Below are positions 1-9,294 of a DNA stretch of 64,000 nucleotides, piece by piece. The notes below the pieces were generated by a model. That model was given only the letters and a program-made list of their open reading frames with translations. It was not told where the DNA came from and searched no databases. The stretch is taken from assembly GCF_024448955.1 (NCBI RefSeq), contig NZ_JAMOIH010000014.1, positions 1 to 64,000 of the forward strand. Direction: 5' to 3'. Numbering within the stretch: position 1 is the first letter of the stretch; the number at the start of each line of letters is the position of its first letter. The position numbers and the translations under genes are program-made. This DNA comes from Stutzerimonas stutzeri. GTDB lineage: Bacteria > Pseudomonadota > Gammaproteobacteria > Pseudomonadales > Pseudomonadaceae.

Positions 1-611
1 AAACGCTGGCCGAGGTGCAGCAAAACGCGCCCATCGCCGCGACCAAACCGGCCGACGACGAAGCCGTCAAGAAGGCCAAGATCGAGGCCGCCATGCTTCG
101 CGCCCAGCTACGCAAGCTAGAAAAGCTGGAGAGCCGCGACGAGCAGCAACAAGCGGAGCTGACACGCTTGCAAACCCAGCTGGCCCAGGCCGAGCAAACG
201 CTCGCTGCCGCACAGCAAAGCGCACCCGTCACACCGAAGAAGGTAGCCGGCGACGATGCACTGAAAAAAGCCAAGATCGAACTGGCAATGAAGCGCGCCG
301 AATTGAAGAAAGCCGAAAAAGCCGGCGCCGATGAGGCCGAACTCAGCAAGCTGCGCGATGGCCTGGCCAGTGCCGAACAGGCCCTGCATGCCGCCGAGGA
401 AAAATCCGCCAAGCCCGCACCGGAGCTGGTTCGCACCGACAAGCGCCCGATTGACGAGCAGGCCCGTGCACTGAAGACCGAAGTGGCCTTCGCCCGCGCC
501 GATCTGCGCAAGTTGGAGCGCGACGCCGACAGCGATACCGCCTTTGTCGAGGCCGCTCGCCTACGTCTGAACGAGGCCGAGCGCAAGCTGCAGGAACACA
601 CCGACTCATAA
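1..611 (+). CDS. rnfC: Electron transport complex subunit RnfC/RsxC, C-terminal part (5' end outside window)
   Basis: This is the last 202 or so residues of the peripheral subunit that in the Rnf family binds NADH/FMN and Fe-S clusters and feeds electrons into the membrane complex. Only the non-catalytic tail is present: an Ala/Lys/Glu-rich, coiled-coil-forming region with three degenerate repeats built round K-A-K-I-E-x-A-M, the same kind of tail found on proteobacterial RnfC. The reading frame is open to the window edge (first full codon at position 3). It is followed 81 bases later by rnfD, so the gene order is C-D-G-E. The identity rests on the tail plus the unambiguous downstream rnf genes. 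Confidence 0.9.
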   Translation, partial: TLAEVQQNAPIAATKPADDEAVKKAKIEAAMLRAQLRKLEKLESRDEQQQAELTRLQTQLAQAEQTLAAAQQSAPVTPKKVAGDDALKKAKIELAMKRAELKKAEKAGADEAELSKLRDGLASAEQALHAAEEKSAKPAPELVRTDKRPIDEQARALKTEVAFARADLRKLERDADSDTAFVEAARLRLNEAERKLQEHTDS

Positions 612-692
612 GTAGCGGCGCCCCAGGCGCAACTATCCGGGAGCGGCGATTTTCATGAAACCGCACCCTGCACCCATTCGACCGGAGAGCCA

Positions 693-1721
693 ATGGCCCT
701 GCCACGCATCACCTCACCGCACGCCACCGGCAGCAACCGCACCCAGCGGGTCATGCTGCTGGTGCTGGCTGCCACACTGCCTGGCGTGATCGTCCTCACC
801 TGGCTCTATGGCGCCGGCACGCTGATCAACCTTTGCTGGGCCAGCGCCGTCGCGCTGGGTTTCGAAGCGCTGTTGCTCAAGGTTCGGCAACGTCCTGTGC
901 AGTTCTTTCTGCGCGATGGCAGCGCCCTGGTTACCGCCGTGCTGCTGGCACTGGCGCTGCCGCCCTACTCGCCGTGGTGGCTCACGCTGATCGCCACCGG
1001 CAGCGCCATCGTCTTCGGCAAGCAGCTCTACGGCGGGCTGGGACAGAATCCATTCAATCCCGCCATGATCGGTTACGTCGTGGTGCTGGTCTCGTTCCCG
1101 GTGGAAATGACTACCTGGCCGGTGCCGCATGGCGTCGGCCTGGGCTCCGGCCTGCAGCATATCCTCGGCATCACCGCGCTACCCGATGGCTGGAGCCAGG
1201 CCACAGCATTGGACGTGATGAAGCTGAACCGGAGCCTGACCGTCGAGGAGCTCTGGGCCAACTCGGCGTTCGGGCATTTTGGTGGTATCGGCTCGGAAGT
1301 GGTCAACCTGGCGTTCCTAGCCGGCGGGCTGTTTCTGCTGCACAAGCGGCTGTTCAGCTGGCACGCGCCGGTGGGCATGCTCGCGGCGCTGGCGCTGATG
1401 AGCCTGGTGTTCTGGAACGGTTCGGGCTCCGATAGCAACGGCTCACCGCTGTTCCACCTGCTCAGCGGCGCCACCATGCTCGGCGCCTTCTTCATCGTGA
1501 CCGACCCGGTCAGCGGCGCGACTAGCACCTTGGGGCGGCTGATCTTCGGAGCCGGCGTTGGCATCCTGGTCTATGTCATCCGCGCCTGGGGCGGCTATCC
1601 GGACGGCGTCGCCTTCGCCGTGTTGCTGATGAACCTGGCGGCACCAACCATCGACTACTACACCCGCCCGCGCACTTACGGCCACCGCAAGGCCGAGCGC
1701 GGCTTCAAGCTGGGCGAATGA
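693..1721 (+). CDS. rnfD: Electron transport complex membrane subunit RnfD/RsxD
   Basis: Integral membrane subunit (342 aa) of the Rnf/Rsx complex, which passes electrons through flavins across the inner membrane. The protein is a chain of hydrophobic helices and carries the family segments [11 protein letters not shown] near residues 116-125 and L-S-G-A-T-M-L-G-A near 257-265. Thr171, in an S-Q-A-T-A-L-D context, aligns with the threonine that carries covalent FMN in characterised RnfD proteins (inference from motif). A GGAG box lies 5 bases before the ATG. The stop is followed after one base by the rnfG start, so the two are translationally close-coupled. Confidence 0.95.
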   Translation: MALPRITSPHATGSNRTQRVMLLVLAATLPGVIVLTWLYGAGTLINLCWASAVALGFEALLLKVRQRPVQFFLRDGSALVTAVLLALALPPYSPWWLTLIATGSAIVFGKQLYGGLGQNPFNPAMIGYVVVLVSFPVEMTTWPVPHGVGLGSGLQHILGITALPDGWSQATALDVMKLNRSLTVEELWANSAFGHFGGIGSEVVNLAFLAGGLFLLHKRLFSWHAPVGMLAALALMSLVFWNGSGSDSNGSPLFHLLSGATMLGAFFIVTDPVSGATSTLGRLIFGAGVGILVYVIRAWGGYPDGVAFAVLLMNLAAPTIDYYTRPRTYGHRKAERGFKLGE

Positions 1722-1722
1722 C

Positions 1723-2493
1723 ATGATCCTTCCCGAACTCAGCCGCTCGATGTACAAGAACGCCTTGGTGCTGGGGCTGTTCGCGGTCGTCACCGTGGGC
1801 GCGGTAACGCTGTTGCAGCAATTCACCTCCGAACGCATCCAGGCTTCCGAGCGCGCGGCTCAGCTGCGCGCCCTGAACGAAATTCTGCCTCGTGGCAGCT
1901 ACGACAACCAGTTGCTCGACAGCAGCCTTGATATCCAGCACCCGCTGCTCGGCACCCGACAACCACTTCCGGCCTATATCGCAAGCAAGGACGGCGAACC
2001 CAGTGCAGTGATCCTCCAGGCTATCGCGCCGGATGGCTACAGCGGCGCGATCCATCTGCTGATCGGCGTACTCGCCGATGGTCGCATCGCCGGCGTGCGC
2101 GTGGTCCGGCATCGCGAAACGCCCGGCCTGGGCGATAAGATCGAGCTGGCCAAAAGTCAGTGGATACGCAGCTTTGAGGATCGCTCACTGACCGACCCGA
2201 CTTCATCCGGCTGGGCAGTGAAGAAGGACCGTGGCGAATTCGACCAGTTCGCCGGCGCCACCATCACACCCCGTGCCGTGGTTGGCGCCGTGCACCGCGC
2301 CCTGCAGTATTTCGATGCGCACAAGGACGAACTGCTCGGCGCCAGTACCCACCCGGTTGAGCCCGGGCAGGCGCTGCCGGAGTTGAGCGAACCCGACGAA
2401 GCGACCAGCCACTCCCGCGCTGGCGGCGCTGCAACCCGTGATGACATGCAGATCACTGATCCACAGCCCGAACAGACAGGTGACACGCCATGA
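1723..2493 (+). CDS. rnfG: Electron transport complex subunit RnfG/RsxG
   Basis: Periplasmically exposed FMN-binding subunit (256 aa) anchored by one N-terminal membrane helix (about residues 13-31). The FMN_bind domain shows R-E-T-P-G-L-G-D-K near 131-139 and the flavinylation motif A-G-A-T-I-T with Thr180 as the predicted attachment residue. In the family this flavin relays electrons between RnfD and the other membrane subunits. The C-terminal 50 residues are polar and low in complexity. The gene starts 1 base after rnfD stops and its stop overlaps the rnfE start (ATGA). Confidence 0.95.
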   Translation: MILPELSRSMYKNALVLGLFAVVTVGAVTLLQQFTSERIQASERAAQLRALNEILPRGSYDNQLLDSSLDIQHPLLGTRQPLPAYIASKDGEPSAVILQAIAPDGYSGAIHLLIGVLADGRIAGVRVVRHRETPGLGDKIELAKSQWIRSFEDRSLTDPTSSGWAVKKDRGEFDQFAGATITPRAVVGAVHRALQYFDAHKDELLGASTHPVEPGQALPELSEPDEATSHSRAGGAATRDDMQITDPQPEQTGDTP

Positions 2494-3203
2494 GCACGCC
2501 CAGCTATCGCGAACTGAGCATCAACGGCCTGTGGAAGAACAACCCGGCGCTGGTGCAGCTGCTGGGCCTCTGCCCGCTGCTCGGGGTCAGCAACTCGGCG
2601 GTCAACGCCCTCGGCCTTGGCCTGGCCACAGCGCTGGTGCTGGTCTGCTCCAACCTCGGCGTGTCGCTGGTGCGCGGCGTGGTCAACACGGCGGTCCGCC
2701 TGCCGGCCTTCGTGATGATCATCGCGGCGCTGACCACCTGTATCGAACTGCTGATGCAGGCCTACACCTACGAGCTCTACCAGATCCTCGGTATCTTTAT
2801 CCCGCTGATTACCACCAATTGCGTGATCCTCGGTCGCGCCGATGGCTTCGCCGCCAAGCACAATCCGCTGATCGCCAGCTTCGACGGCCTGGTCATGGGG
2901 CTAGGTTTCGCGCTGGTGCTGCTGGTGCTGGGCGGCCTGCGCGAACTGTTCGGTACCGGTGCGCTGTTCGCCAACATGCACCTGCTGTTCGGTCCCATCG
3001 CCGCCGACTGGCAGATCACGCTGCTCAGCGACTACAAGGGCTTCCTGCTGGCGATCCTGCCGCCCGGCGCCTTCATCGTGCTCGGCCTGCTAATCGCCAT
3101 GAAGAACCGCATCGATTTCCAATTGGCCGAGCGCGCCAAAGCGCAGCAGCCGGAATTACCAGTGCAGAGCCGCCGGGTACGGGTAACCGGAGTGATCGAG
3201 TAA
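2490..3203 (+). CDS. rnfE: Electron transport complex membrane subunit RnfE/RsxE
   Basis: Polytopic inner-membrane subunit (237 aa, about six helices) paired with RnfA in the ion-translocating core of Rnf/NQR-type complexes. Recognisable family segments are [12 protein letters not shown] near residues 17-28 and [10 protein letters not shown] near 109-118; the conserved cysteines in these segments are those that bracket the intramembrane iron centre in the family. The start overlaps the rnfG stop by four bases. The last helix is followed by a short basic cytoplasmic tail, and nth begins 2 bases after the stop. Confidence 0.95.
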   Translation: MSTPSYRELSINGLWKNNPALVQLLGLCPLLGVSNSAVNALGLGLATALVLVCSNLGVSLVRGVVNTAVRLPAFVMIIAALTTCIELLMQAYTYELYQILGIFIPLITTNCVILGRADGFAAKHNPLIASFDGLVMGLGFALVLLVLGGLRELFGTGALFANMHLLFGPIAADWQITLLSDYKGFLLAILPPGAFIVLGLLIAMKNRIDFQLAERAKAQQPELPVQSRRVRVTGVIE

Positions 3204-3205
3204 CC

Positions 3206-3844
3206 ATGAATGCTGAAAAACGCCGGGAGATCTTTCGTCGCTTCCACGAGGACAACCCCGAGCCCAAGACCGAGCTAGCCTACAGCACGCCGTTCGAGCT
3301 GCTGATCGCGGTGATTCTTTCGGCGCAGGCCACCGACGTCGGCGTCAACAAGGCCACGGCCAAACTCTACCCGGTCGCCAACACGCCGGAGGCGATCTAC
3401 GCGCTGGGCGTCGAGGGGCTGTCGGAGTACATCAAGACCATCGGCCTATACCGGGGCAAGGCGAAGAACGTCATCGAGACCTGCCGCATCCTCATCGAGA
3501 AGCACCGCAGCCAGGTCCCGGATAACCGAGAAAACCTCGAAGCCCTGCCCGGCGTTGGCCGTAAGACGGCCAACGTGGTGCTCAACACGGCGTTCCGCCA
3601 GTTCACCATGGCCGTCGACACCCATATCTTCCGCGTGGCCAACCGCACCAACATCGCGCCCGGCAAGAACGTGCTGGAGGTCGAGCGCAAGCTGATCAAG
3701 TTCGTGCCCAAAGACTACCTGCTCGACGCCCACCACTGGCTGATCCTGCATGGACGCTACGTCTGCAAGGCGCGCAAACCGCAGTGCGGCAGTTGCCGAA
3801 TCGAAGACCTGTGCGAATACAAGCACAAGACTTCCGACGATTGA
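3206..3844 (+). CDS. nth: Endonuclease III (DNA glycosylase/AP lyase)
   Basis: Base-excision-repair enzyme (212 aa) that removes oxidised pyrimidines and cleaves the abasic strand. The helix-hairpin-helix L-P-G-V-G-R-K-T-A contains the catalytic Lys120, the conserved Asp138 is in V-D-T-H, and the C-terminal [4Fe-4S] cluster ligands are Cys187, Cys194, Cys197 and Cys203 with the standard C-x6-C-x2-C-x5-C spacing. The frame is open far upstream through rnfG/E, but the M-N-A-E-K-R-R-E start at 3206 gives the normal family length. It sits 2 bases after rnfE, the usual rnf-nth linkage in gammaproteobacteria, so it is probably read from the rnf operon. Confidence 0.97.
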   Translation: MNAEKRREIFRRFHEDNPEPKTELAYSTPFELLIAVILSAQATDVGVNKATAKLYPVANTPEAIYALGVEGLSEYIKTIGLYRGKAKNVIETCRILIEKHRSQVPDNRENLEALPGVGRKTANVVLNTAFRQFTMAVDTHIFRVANRTNIAPGKNVLEVERKLIKFVPKDYLLDAHHWLILHGRYVCKARKPQCGSCRIEDLCEYKHKTSDD

Positions 3845-3886
3845 GCGAGCAAGTGCAAAACCTATCGGGCGATTGAAAAAATCTTT

Positions 3887-3915
3887 TTTACGGCCTTGTT
3901 TTTTGTCGCTATAAG
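3887..3915 (+). promoter_or_regulatory. Candidate sigma-70 promoter for the small acidic gene
   Basis: TTTACG (3887-3892) and TATAAG (3910-3915) are separated by exactly 17 bases, matching the sigma-70 consensus at 4/6 and 5/6 positions. It lies 37 bases before the GTG at 3953, in a 108-base gap after nth, which suggests the small gene has its own promoter. Confidence 0.5.
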
Positions 3916-3952
3916 GTGCGCCAACAACGCGCCTTAGCCGTGGAGTGAACAA

Positions 3953-4132
3953 GTGTCCGAGAAAGAAGATATCCAGATTGAAGACGACTTCGCCGGTGAA
4001 GACGAAGACGATACCGCTGAGGCCCCGGTGGAAGTGGCCAAGACCAACCTGACCAAGCGCCGGATCATCGACAATCTGCTCGAGGAACGTCGTCTGCAGA
4101 AGCAGCTCAACGAGTTCGATTTCGATCTGTAA
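3953..4132 (+). CDS. Small acidic protein of the PA3496 type, function unknown
   Basis: A 59-residue protein with an acidic first half (many Asp/Glu) and a charged helical second half containing K-R-R-I-I-D-N-L-L-E-E-R-R-L. It resembles the small conserved protein that follows nth in other Pseudomonas genomes (PA3496 in PAO1, from memory; databases call the family putative envelope integrity protein, which I cannot test). The start is a GTG with GGAG seven bases upstream and a good promoter before that; a strong intrinsic terminator follows 2 bases after the stop, so it appears to be a monocistronic unit. Confidence 0.8.
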   Translation: MSEKEDIQIEDDFAGEDEDDTAEAPVEVAKTNLTKRRIIDNLLEERRLQKQLNEFDFDL

Positions 4133-4134
4133 GC

Positions 4135-4161
4135 AAAAAGCCCCGACTCCGGGGCTTTTTT
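4135..4161. terminator. Intrinsic terminator, bidirectional
   Basis: GCCCCG / CGGGGC stem (4140-4145 and 4150-4155) with an ACTC loop, flanked by five A and six T. It lies between the small acidic gene on + and gloA on -, which converge on it, so it can stop both. Confidence 0.9.
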
Positions 4162-4182
4162 CGTTCGGTCAGACCGTAAGAA

Positions 4183-4575
4183 TCAGTCCCCGCGGGTCGG
4201 CGACAACAGCTCCACCTTGTAGCCATCCGGATCCTCGACGAAAGCCAGGATGCTGCTGCCATGCAGCATCGGCCCCGGCTCGCGGGTGATCTTGCCGCCG
4301 CGGCTGCGAATGTCTTCGCACGCCTTGTAGACGTCTTCCACTTCCAGGGCGATATGCCCGTAGCCGGTGCCCAGCTCATAGCTGTCGACGCCCCAGTTAT
4401 GGGTCAGCTCCAGCACGCTGTTGTGTGCCTCATCACCGTAACCAACGAACGCCAGTGTGAACTTGCCTTCGGGGTAATCCTTGCGGCGCAATAGGGTCAT
4501 GCCCAGCACTTCGGTGTAGAAGGCGATGGATCTGTCCATGTCGCCGACGCGCAGCATGGTGTGGAGTAGTCTCAT
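4183..4575 (-). CDS. gloA: Lactoylglutathione lyase (glyoxalase I)
   Basis: Metal-dependent isomerase (130 aa) that converts the methylglyoxal-glutathione hemithioacetal to S-lactoylglutathione in the cytoplasm. The metal ligands of the short (Ni2+-type) glyoxalase I are all in place: His5, Glu56, His74 and Glu122. The start M-R-L-L-H-T-M-L has AGGAG upstream; the frame extends 15 codons further but without the family sequence. It lies downstream of argG on the same strand, beyond a hairpin, in the order gloA-argG-motY that I recall from P. aeruginosa. Confidence 0.96.
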   Translation of the reverse strand: MRLLHTMLRVGDMDRSIAFYTEVLGMTLLRRKDYPEGKFTLAFVGYGDEAHNSVLELTHNWGVDSYELGTGYGHIALEVEDVYKACEDIRSRGGKITREPGPMLHGSSILAFVEDPDGYKVELLSPTRGD

Positions 4576-4618
4576 CAGGTTTTCTCCTCGTCTAACAATC
4601 TGTTCACGATCTAAACGC

Positions 4619-4643
4619 AAACCCCGGCTCGTGGCCGGGGTTG
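4619..4643 (-). terminator. Hairpin terminator-like structure after argG
   Basis: AACCCCGGC (4620-4628) pairs with GCCGGGGTT (4634-4642) around a 5-base loop. On the minus strand it is followed by a broken T-rich run. It separates argG from gloA and may only partly terminate. Confidence 0.6.
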
Positions 4644-4653
4644 CGGTGTATCT

Positions 4654-4679
4654 GTAGGCGCGAGCAGCCCCGCTCCTAC
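4654..4679. repeat. REP-like palindrome (GTAGG-type ends)
   Basis: An imperfect palindrome whose ends are GTAGG and CCTAC, with a GCGAGC/GCTC core, just after the argG stop. The same kind of sequence ends at 63118. Short extragenic palindromes of this form are common in Pseudomonas. Confidence 0.45.
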
Positions 4680-4686
4680 GACAGCA

Positions 4687-5904
4687 TCAGAGCGGCGAAC
4701 GACCCTTGCCGGCGGCGATGCGCAGACGCAGTGCGTTGAGCTTGATGAAGCCCGCAGCATCGGCCTGGTCGTACGCGCCAGCATCGTCCTCGAAGGTGGC
4801 AATGTTGGCGTCGAACAGCGACTCGTCGGACTTGCGGCCGGCTACGATCACGTTGCCCTTGTACAACTTCAGGCGCACCACGCCGTTCACCGTCGCCTGG
4901 GAAGCATCGATCATTTGCTGCAGCATCAGACGCTCCGGGCTCCACCAGTAGCCGTTGTAGATCAGGCTGGCGTACTTGGGCATCAGCTCGTCTTTCAGGT
5001 GGGCGACTTCGCGGTCCAGGGTGATGGACTCGATGGCACGGTGGGCCTTGAGCATGATGGTACCGCCGGGGGTTTCGTAGCAGCCGCGGGACTTCATGCC
5101 CACGTAGCGGTTTTCCACGATATCCAGACGACCGATGCCGTTCTCACCGCCAATGCGGTTCAGCTCGGCGAGCACGGTAGCCGGGCTCAGCTCCTTGCCG
5201 TCGATGGCGACGATGTCACCGTTGCGGTAGGTCAGCTCGATGTAGGTCGGGGTGTCCGGCGCGGCTTCCGGCGACTTGGTCCAGCGCCACATGTCTTCTT
5301 CGTGCTCGGTCCAGGTGTCTTCCAGCACGCCGCCTTCATAGGAGATGTGCAGCAGGTTGGCATCCATGGAGTACGGCGACTTCTTCTTGCCGTGGCGCTC
5401 GATCGGGATGGCGTGCTTCTCGGCATAATCCATCAGCTTCTCACGGGACAGCAGGTCCCACTCGCGCCACGGCGCGATGACCTTGACGCCCGGCTTGAGC
5501 GCATAGGCGCCCAGCTCGAAACGCACCTGGTCGTTGCCCTTGCCGGTGGCACCGTGGGAGATGGCGTCTGCGCCGGTCTCGTTGGCGATCTCGATCAGAC
5601 GCTTGGCGATCAGCGGACGGGCGATGGAAGTACCCAGCAGGTACTCGCCTTCGTAAACGGTGTTGGCGCGGAACATCGGGAAGACGAAATCGCGGACAAA
5701 CTCTTCGCGCAGATCGTCGATGTAGATTTCGTCGACGCCCATGGCCTTGGCCTTGGCGCGAGCCGGTTCGACCTCCTCGCCCTGGCCGAGGTCGGCAGTG
5801 AAGGTCACCACTTCGCAGTTATAGGTATCTTGCAGCCACTTGAGAATCACCGAGGTGTCCAGGCCACCGGAATACGCCAGGACTACCTTCTTTACGTCGG
5901 CCAT
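4687..5904 (-). CDS. argG: Argininosuccinate synthase
   Basis: ATP-dependent ligase (405 aa) joining citrulline and aspartate in arginine biosynthesis. The N-terminal P-loop-like A-Y-S-G-G-L-D-T-S is at about residues 10-18, and the length equals P. aeruginosa ArgG. Two ATGs lie close together (5910 and 5904); the GGGAG box is only 3 bases from the first but 9 from the second, so M-A-D-V-K-K at 5904 is preferred. The gene is read away from motY, with a hairpin and gloA downstream. Confidence 0.97.
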   Translation of the reverse strand: MADVKKVVLAYSGGLDTSVILKWLQDTYNCEVVTFTADLGQGEEVEPARAKAKAMGVDEIYIDDLREEFVRDFVFPMFRANTVYEGEYLLGTSIARPLIAKRLIEIANETGADAISHGATGKGNDQVRFELGAYALKPGVKVIAPWREWDLLSREKLMDYAEKHAIPIERHGKKKSPYSMDANLLHISYEGGVLEDTWTEHEEDMWRWTKSPEAAPDTPTYIELTYRNGDIVAIDGKELSPATVLAELNRIGGENGIGRLDIVENRYVGMKSRGCYETPGGTIMLKAHRAIESITLDREVAHLKDELMPKYASLIYNGYWWSPERLMLQQMIDASQATVNGVVRLKLYKGNVIVAGRKSDESLFDANIATFEDDAGAYDQADAAGFIKLNALRLRIAAGKGRSPL

Positions 5905-5989
5905 TGCCATCCACTCCCGGGATTGAAGGAAAGCGGCAATTCTACTGGTCGCGACGCGGGTTTTATAGGGGCGCGAGCTTCGCTGCAGC

Positions 5990-6883
5990 TCAGGACGACG
6001 GAGTAGCCTGCTCGGCAGCCGCGGTCGTGGTATCCGGCGCGCGCTCGAGCCGCAACGCCACCCGGCGGTTCTTGGCGCGATTGGCCGCGCTGCTGTTGGA
6101 CACCAGCGGGTAGCGCTCGCCATGGAAACGCACCGTGATCTGCTCCTTCGGCACGCCATTGGCGATCAAGTATTGCTCGACGGCCAGCGCACGGCGACGG
6201 GAAAGGTCGCGGTTGGTGAGCCGGTTGCCACTGTTGTCCGAGTGGCCATCGAGCTGGATGCGATTGACGCTCGGGTCGGCCTTGAGGAACTGCAGGATGA
6301 TGTCGAGCTTGGCACGCCCCATGTCATCCAGCGCCACATCGCTGGTAGGGAAACCGACCTGCGACTGACGAATCTGATCGAAGCTGACCGGCAGCAACTT
6401 GGCCGTACAAGCGCGGTAATCTTCGTACGCCTTGCCGAAACGCGCCGGCAACAGACGCACCTCGAGCGCTTCACCACCATGACGCGTGTGATGGCGCACC
6501 ACCGGGCTCCGTCCTTCCAGCAGGCCACTAAGCAGCCGCCCAGCTTGCAGATGCGAGCTGTTGAAGGGAATCTCGCCACCACCCACCGACACTACTCCCA
6601 GGTTGATATCGCTGCGTGCGGGATGCCAGGGCGCCGCCGCCGCCAACAAGGTCGCCGAGCCGTTGCCCAACCAGCGATCCGGCGACTGCAGACGGAAAAC
6701 AGCCTGTTCGCCGGCCCGGCGGACAAACTCACCGGTGCCGAAACCGGCAATCGGCTGTACCAGCCGGCATTCGAACTGATCGCCTTCGACCTGCCACTCC
6801 ACCCTCTCCAGACGGGTCTGGAAAGTAAGGGCATTGGCCGGCGAAGCCAGCAGGCAAGCCAGGATAAGAAGGCGCAGTCGCAC
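5990..6883 (-). CDS. motY: Flagellar motor protein MotY (OmpA-family, periplasmic)
   Basis: A 297-aa exported protein: signal peptide ([14 protein letters not shown]), an N-terminal MotY-type domain (about 20-150) and a C-terminal OmpA/peptidoglycan-binding domain with L-D-G-H-S-D-N-S-G and N-R-R-V-A. In Vibrio and Pseudomonas MotY forms the T-ring that helps assemble the polar flagellar stator. The likely start is GTG at 6883, six bases after GGAG, which gives a clean signal peptide; an in-frame extension upstream lacks one. It is placed between argG and, beyond the inserted lipid operon, pyrC, as in P. aeruginosa where motY and pyrC are adjacent. Confidence 0.92.
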   Translation of the reverse strand: MRLRLLILACLLASPANALTFQTRLERVEWQVEGDQFECRLVQPIAGFGTGEFVRRAGEQAVFRLQSPDRWLGNGSATLLAAAAPWHPARSDINLGVVSVGGGEIPFNSSHLQAGRLLSGLLEGRSPVVRHHTRHGGEALEVRLLPARFGKAYEDYRACTAKLLPVSFDQIRQSQVGFPTSDVALDDMGRAKLDIILQFLKADPSVNRIQLDGHSDNSGNRLTNRDLSRRRALAVEQYLIANGVPKEQITVRFHGERYPLVSNSSAANRAKNRRVALRLERAPDTTTAAAEQATPSS

Positions 6884-7027
6884 GATGGACTCCAGGGGCA
6901 AAGCAGTCTCATGGATATCGGACCGGGTCGGGGAAACTTGAGGCGCCGGGGCCGGCGACGTGGCTGGGTCAAATCGTGGTATCGCACGGCGCAACACGCA
7001 TCCGTTAGCATTCACCTCCGAACCGAC

Positions 7028-8614
7028 ATGAGTAAGCCGATGATCGTCCGCCCGAAAACCTGCGCCAGGAGCTCACCCATCAGCTGGGCTTTTGCGCTCG
7101 TGCTGCTCAGCGGCTTCCTGGGCGGATGCACCTTGCCTGATCTCGATGGTCGCATCGCCTCATCCGCACTGAGCCAGGGAGAAGGCACCGATACGGCGCT
7201 TGGCCGCGCCATATCGCCGCGCGGCCAGGCCCATCCGGGCAAGACCGGCATTCATGCGCTGATCGACCCGCACGACGCCGTCGCCGCCCGGGCGCTACTG
7301 GCCAGAGGCGCTGAAAAGACACTGGACGTGCAGTACTACATCTGGCGCGGCGACATCACCGGAACCCTGTTGTTCGATGAGCTGCGTGCCGCCGCGGAGC
7401 GAGGGGTGCGGGTCCGTCTGCTGCTTGATGACAACGGCACTGCCGGGCTCGATGCCGAGCTGGCGGCGCTCGATAGTCATCCAAATATCGAGATCCGGCT
7501 GTTCAATCCCTTCGTGATTCGCACGCCCAAGGCGATCGGTTATCTGACCGATTTCATGCGAGCCAACCGCCGCATGCACAACAAGTCATTCACCGCTGAT
7601 AACCAGGCCACCATCATTGGCGGGCGCAACGTCGGCGACGAGTACTTCGGGGCGACCGATGGCGTTCTATTCGCTGATCTGGATGTGCTGGCCATTGGTT
7701 CGGTGGTCGCTGACGTCTCCAGCGACTTCGACCGCTACTGGGCCAGCGACTCCTCGTACCCGATCGACCTGATCCTGCCCGAAGCAGGCGCGCAACAGTT
7801 GCAGCAGTTCGCCGATGCAGCCGCCAGTATGGCCAGTGCCCCTGCCGCTACCGAGTATGTCCGGGCGATCCGCGATTCGGCGTTCATCGCGCACTTGCTG
7901 CGCGGTGATCTGGCATTCGAATGGGCCGCTACCCGGATGGTCAGCGACGACCCGGCCAAAGGCCTCGGCCAGGCCGAACCCGATGGGCTGCTGACCCACC
8001 AGCTCGGCGAAATCCTCGGCGAGCCGCAAGGGCATATCGAACTGGTCTCGCCCTATTTCGTACCGACCGCCGCCGGTACCGAGGCCTTCGTACAGATGGC
8101 CGAACGCGGCGTGCAAATTCGCGTGCTCACCAACTCGTTGGCGGCCACGGATGTTGCGGCCGTGCATGCCGGTTATGCCAAGCGCCGCAAGGATCTGCTT
8201 GAAGCGGGCATTCGGCTCTACGAGCTGCGCCGCACGTCACCGAAAAACGACCACATCGAAGGCCGCGGCCCGTTCGGCAGCTCCGCCTCCAGCCTACATG
8301 CCAAGACCTTTGCCGTGGATCAGACGAGGGTGTTCGTGGGCTCGTTCAATTTCGATCCACGCTCGGCCAACCTCAACACCGAGCTGGGCTTCGTGATCGA
8401 AAGCCCGAGCATGGCGCTGGCCATCGAACAGGCATTCGACAAAACCATCCCTGCCAGCTCTTATGAAGTCAGGCTAAACGAATCAGCCGAACTTTATTGG
8501 CTGGAGCAACGCGATGGTCAGCAGTTGCGCCATGATAGCGAGCCGGAAACGAGCGTCTGGAAAAGAGCCGTCGTATCGTTTCTATCGAGTCTTCCAATCG
8601 AGTGGATGCTTTGA
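7028..8614 (+). CDS. Phospholipase D-family lipoprotein (ClsC/YmdC-like cardiolipin synthase)
   Basis: A 528-aa protein with a lipobox ending at Cys34 (L-S-G-F-L-G-G-C), so probably lipid-anchored. It has two HKD motifs: His184/Lys186/Asp191, followed by G-G-R-N-V-G-D-E-Y-F as in YmdC/ClsC, and His424/Lys426/Asp431, followed by V-G-S-F-N-F-D-P-R-S. The family transfers phosphatidyl groups; E. coli ClsC makes cardiolipin from PG and PE. The start is uncertain: no clear ribosome-binding site precedes the ATG at 7028, and an ATG at 7040 is also possible. It is read divergently from motY and its last 13 bases overlap the next gene, the first of a PqiA-PqiA-PqiB-PqiC set. Confidence 0.88.
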   Translation: MSKPMIVRPKTCARSSPISWAFALVLLSGFLGGCTLPDLDGRIASSALSQGEGTDTALGRAISPRGQAHPGKTGIHALIDPHDAVAARALLARGAEKTLDVQYYIWRGDITGTLLFDELRAAAERGVRVRLLLDDNGTAGLDAELAALDSHPNIEIRLFNPFVIRTPKAIGYLTDFMRANRRMHNKSFTADNQATIIGGRNVGDEYFGATDGVLFADLDVLAIGSVVADVSSDFDRYWASDSSYPIDLILPEAGAQQLQQFADAAASMASAPAATEYVRAIRDSAFIAHLLRGDLAFEWAATRMVSDDPAKGLGQAEPDGLLTHQLGEILGEPQGHIELVSPYFVPTAAGTEAFVQMAERGVQIRVLTNSLAATDVAAVHAGYAKRRKDLLEAGIRLYELRRTSPKNDHIEGRGPFGSSASSLHAKTFAVDQTRVFVGSFNFDPRSANLNTELGFVIESPSMALAIEQAFDKTIPASSYEVRLNESAELYWLEQRDGQQLRHDSEPETSVWKRAVVSFLSSLPIEWML

Positions 8615-9294
8615 AGCCGAACAGCGCATCACCCCGCCAGACAGCCGAGGCTCCCGAACGCGCCTCGGCGCCAAGCCCGAGCGCGCTGGTCGGGAGGTCG
8701 CTGATCATTTGCGAACACTGCGATTCGGTGTACCAGCGCCCTACCCTGGCACGCCGGCAGACAGCCCATTGCCAGCGCTGCGGCGCGCTGCTGGAAAAAG
8801 CCCGACATCTGAACGCCGATCAACTGCTGGCGCTCACGCTGGCTGCCGCGATCCTGTTCCTGTTCGCCAATGCCTTCCCCATCATGCAGATAGGCATGCA
8901 GGGGCTCAGCAACGAGGCAACGCTGTGGGGGACCGTCGAAGCGCTGGCCCAGGGGCAAATCACGCCCATTGCGCTGGTTGCGGGCCTGAGCATCATCTTC
9001 GCGCCGGGCCTGCAGATCATCCTGCTGGCATGGGTGCTGGTACATGCGCGTAGCGGCCGGATCGCACCGGCCTTCCGAACCTGCATGCGAGCGCTGGAAC
9101 ATCTGCGGCCCTGGAGCATGCTGGAGGTGTGCCTGCTGGGGATTCTCGTCGCCATCATCAAGCTCGGCGGCATGCTCGACGTGCATCCCGGCATCGGCCT
9201 CTGGGCCATGGCCATTCTGACCATCCTTATCCTGCTGATAGCCGGCCGCGACGTGCGCGGCCTGTGGGACGATCTGCAGGTGCCGATACGATGA
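8602..9294 (+). CDS. Paraquat-inducible protein A-like membrane protein, first half (PqiA1)
   Basis: A 230-aa inner-membrane protein corresponding to one of the two repeats of E. coli PqiA. A zinc-ribbon-like pair C-E-H-C and C-Q-R-C (about residues 36-61) precedes four hydrophobic helices, with the family segment N-A-F-P-I-M-Q-I. In the Pqi/Let/Mla class the A component is the inner-membrane partner of the MCE protein in moving lipids across the envelope. The start is GTG at 8602, inside the phospholipase gene, with no obvious Shine-Dalgarno, so translation is probably coupled. The stop overlaps the next start (ATGA). Confidence 0.85.
   Translation: MDALKPNSASPRQTAEAPERASAPSPSALVGRSLIICEHCDSVYQRPTLARRQTAHCQRCGALLEKARHLNADQLLALTLAAAILFLFANAFPIMQIGMQGLSNEATLWGTVEALAQGQITPIALVAGLSIIFAPGLQIILLAWVLVHARSGRIAPAFRTCMRALEHLRPWSMLEVCLLGILVAIIKLGGMLDVHPGIGLWAMAILTILILLIAGRDVRGLWDDLQVPIR

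Noticed and set aside
2438-3205. Upstream extension of nth through rnfG/rnfE
   Set aside because: The frame is simply open; the nth family starts at 3206.
4915-6006. 363-codon open frame on + across argG
   Set aside because: Shadow of argG; no family resemblance and no ribosome-binding site.
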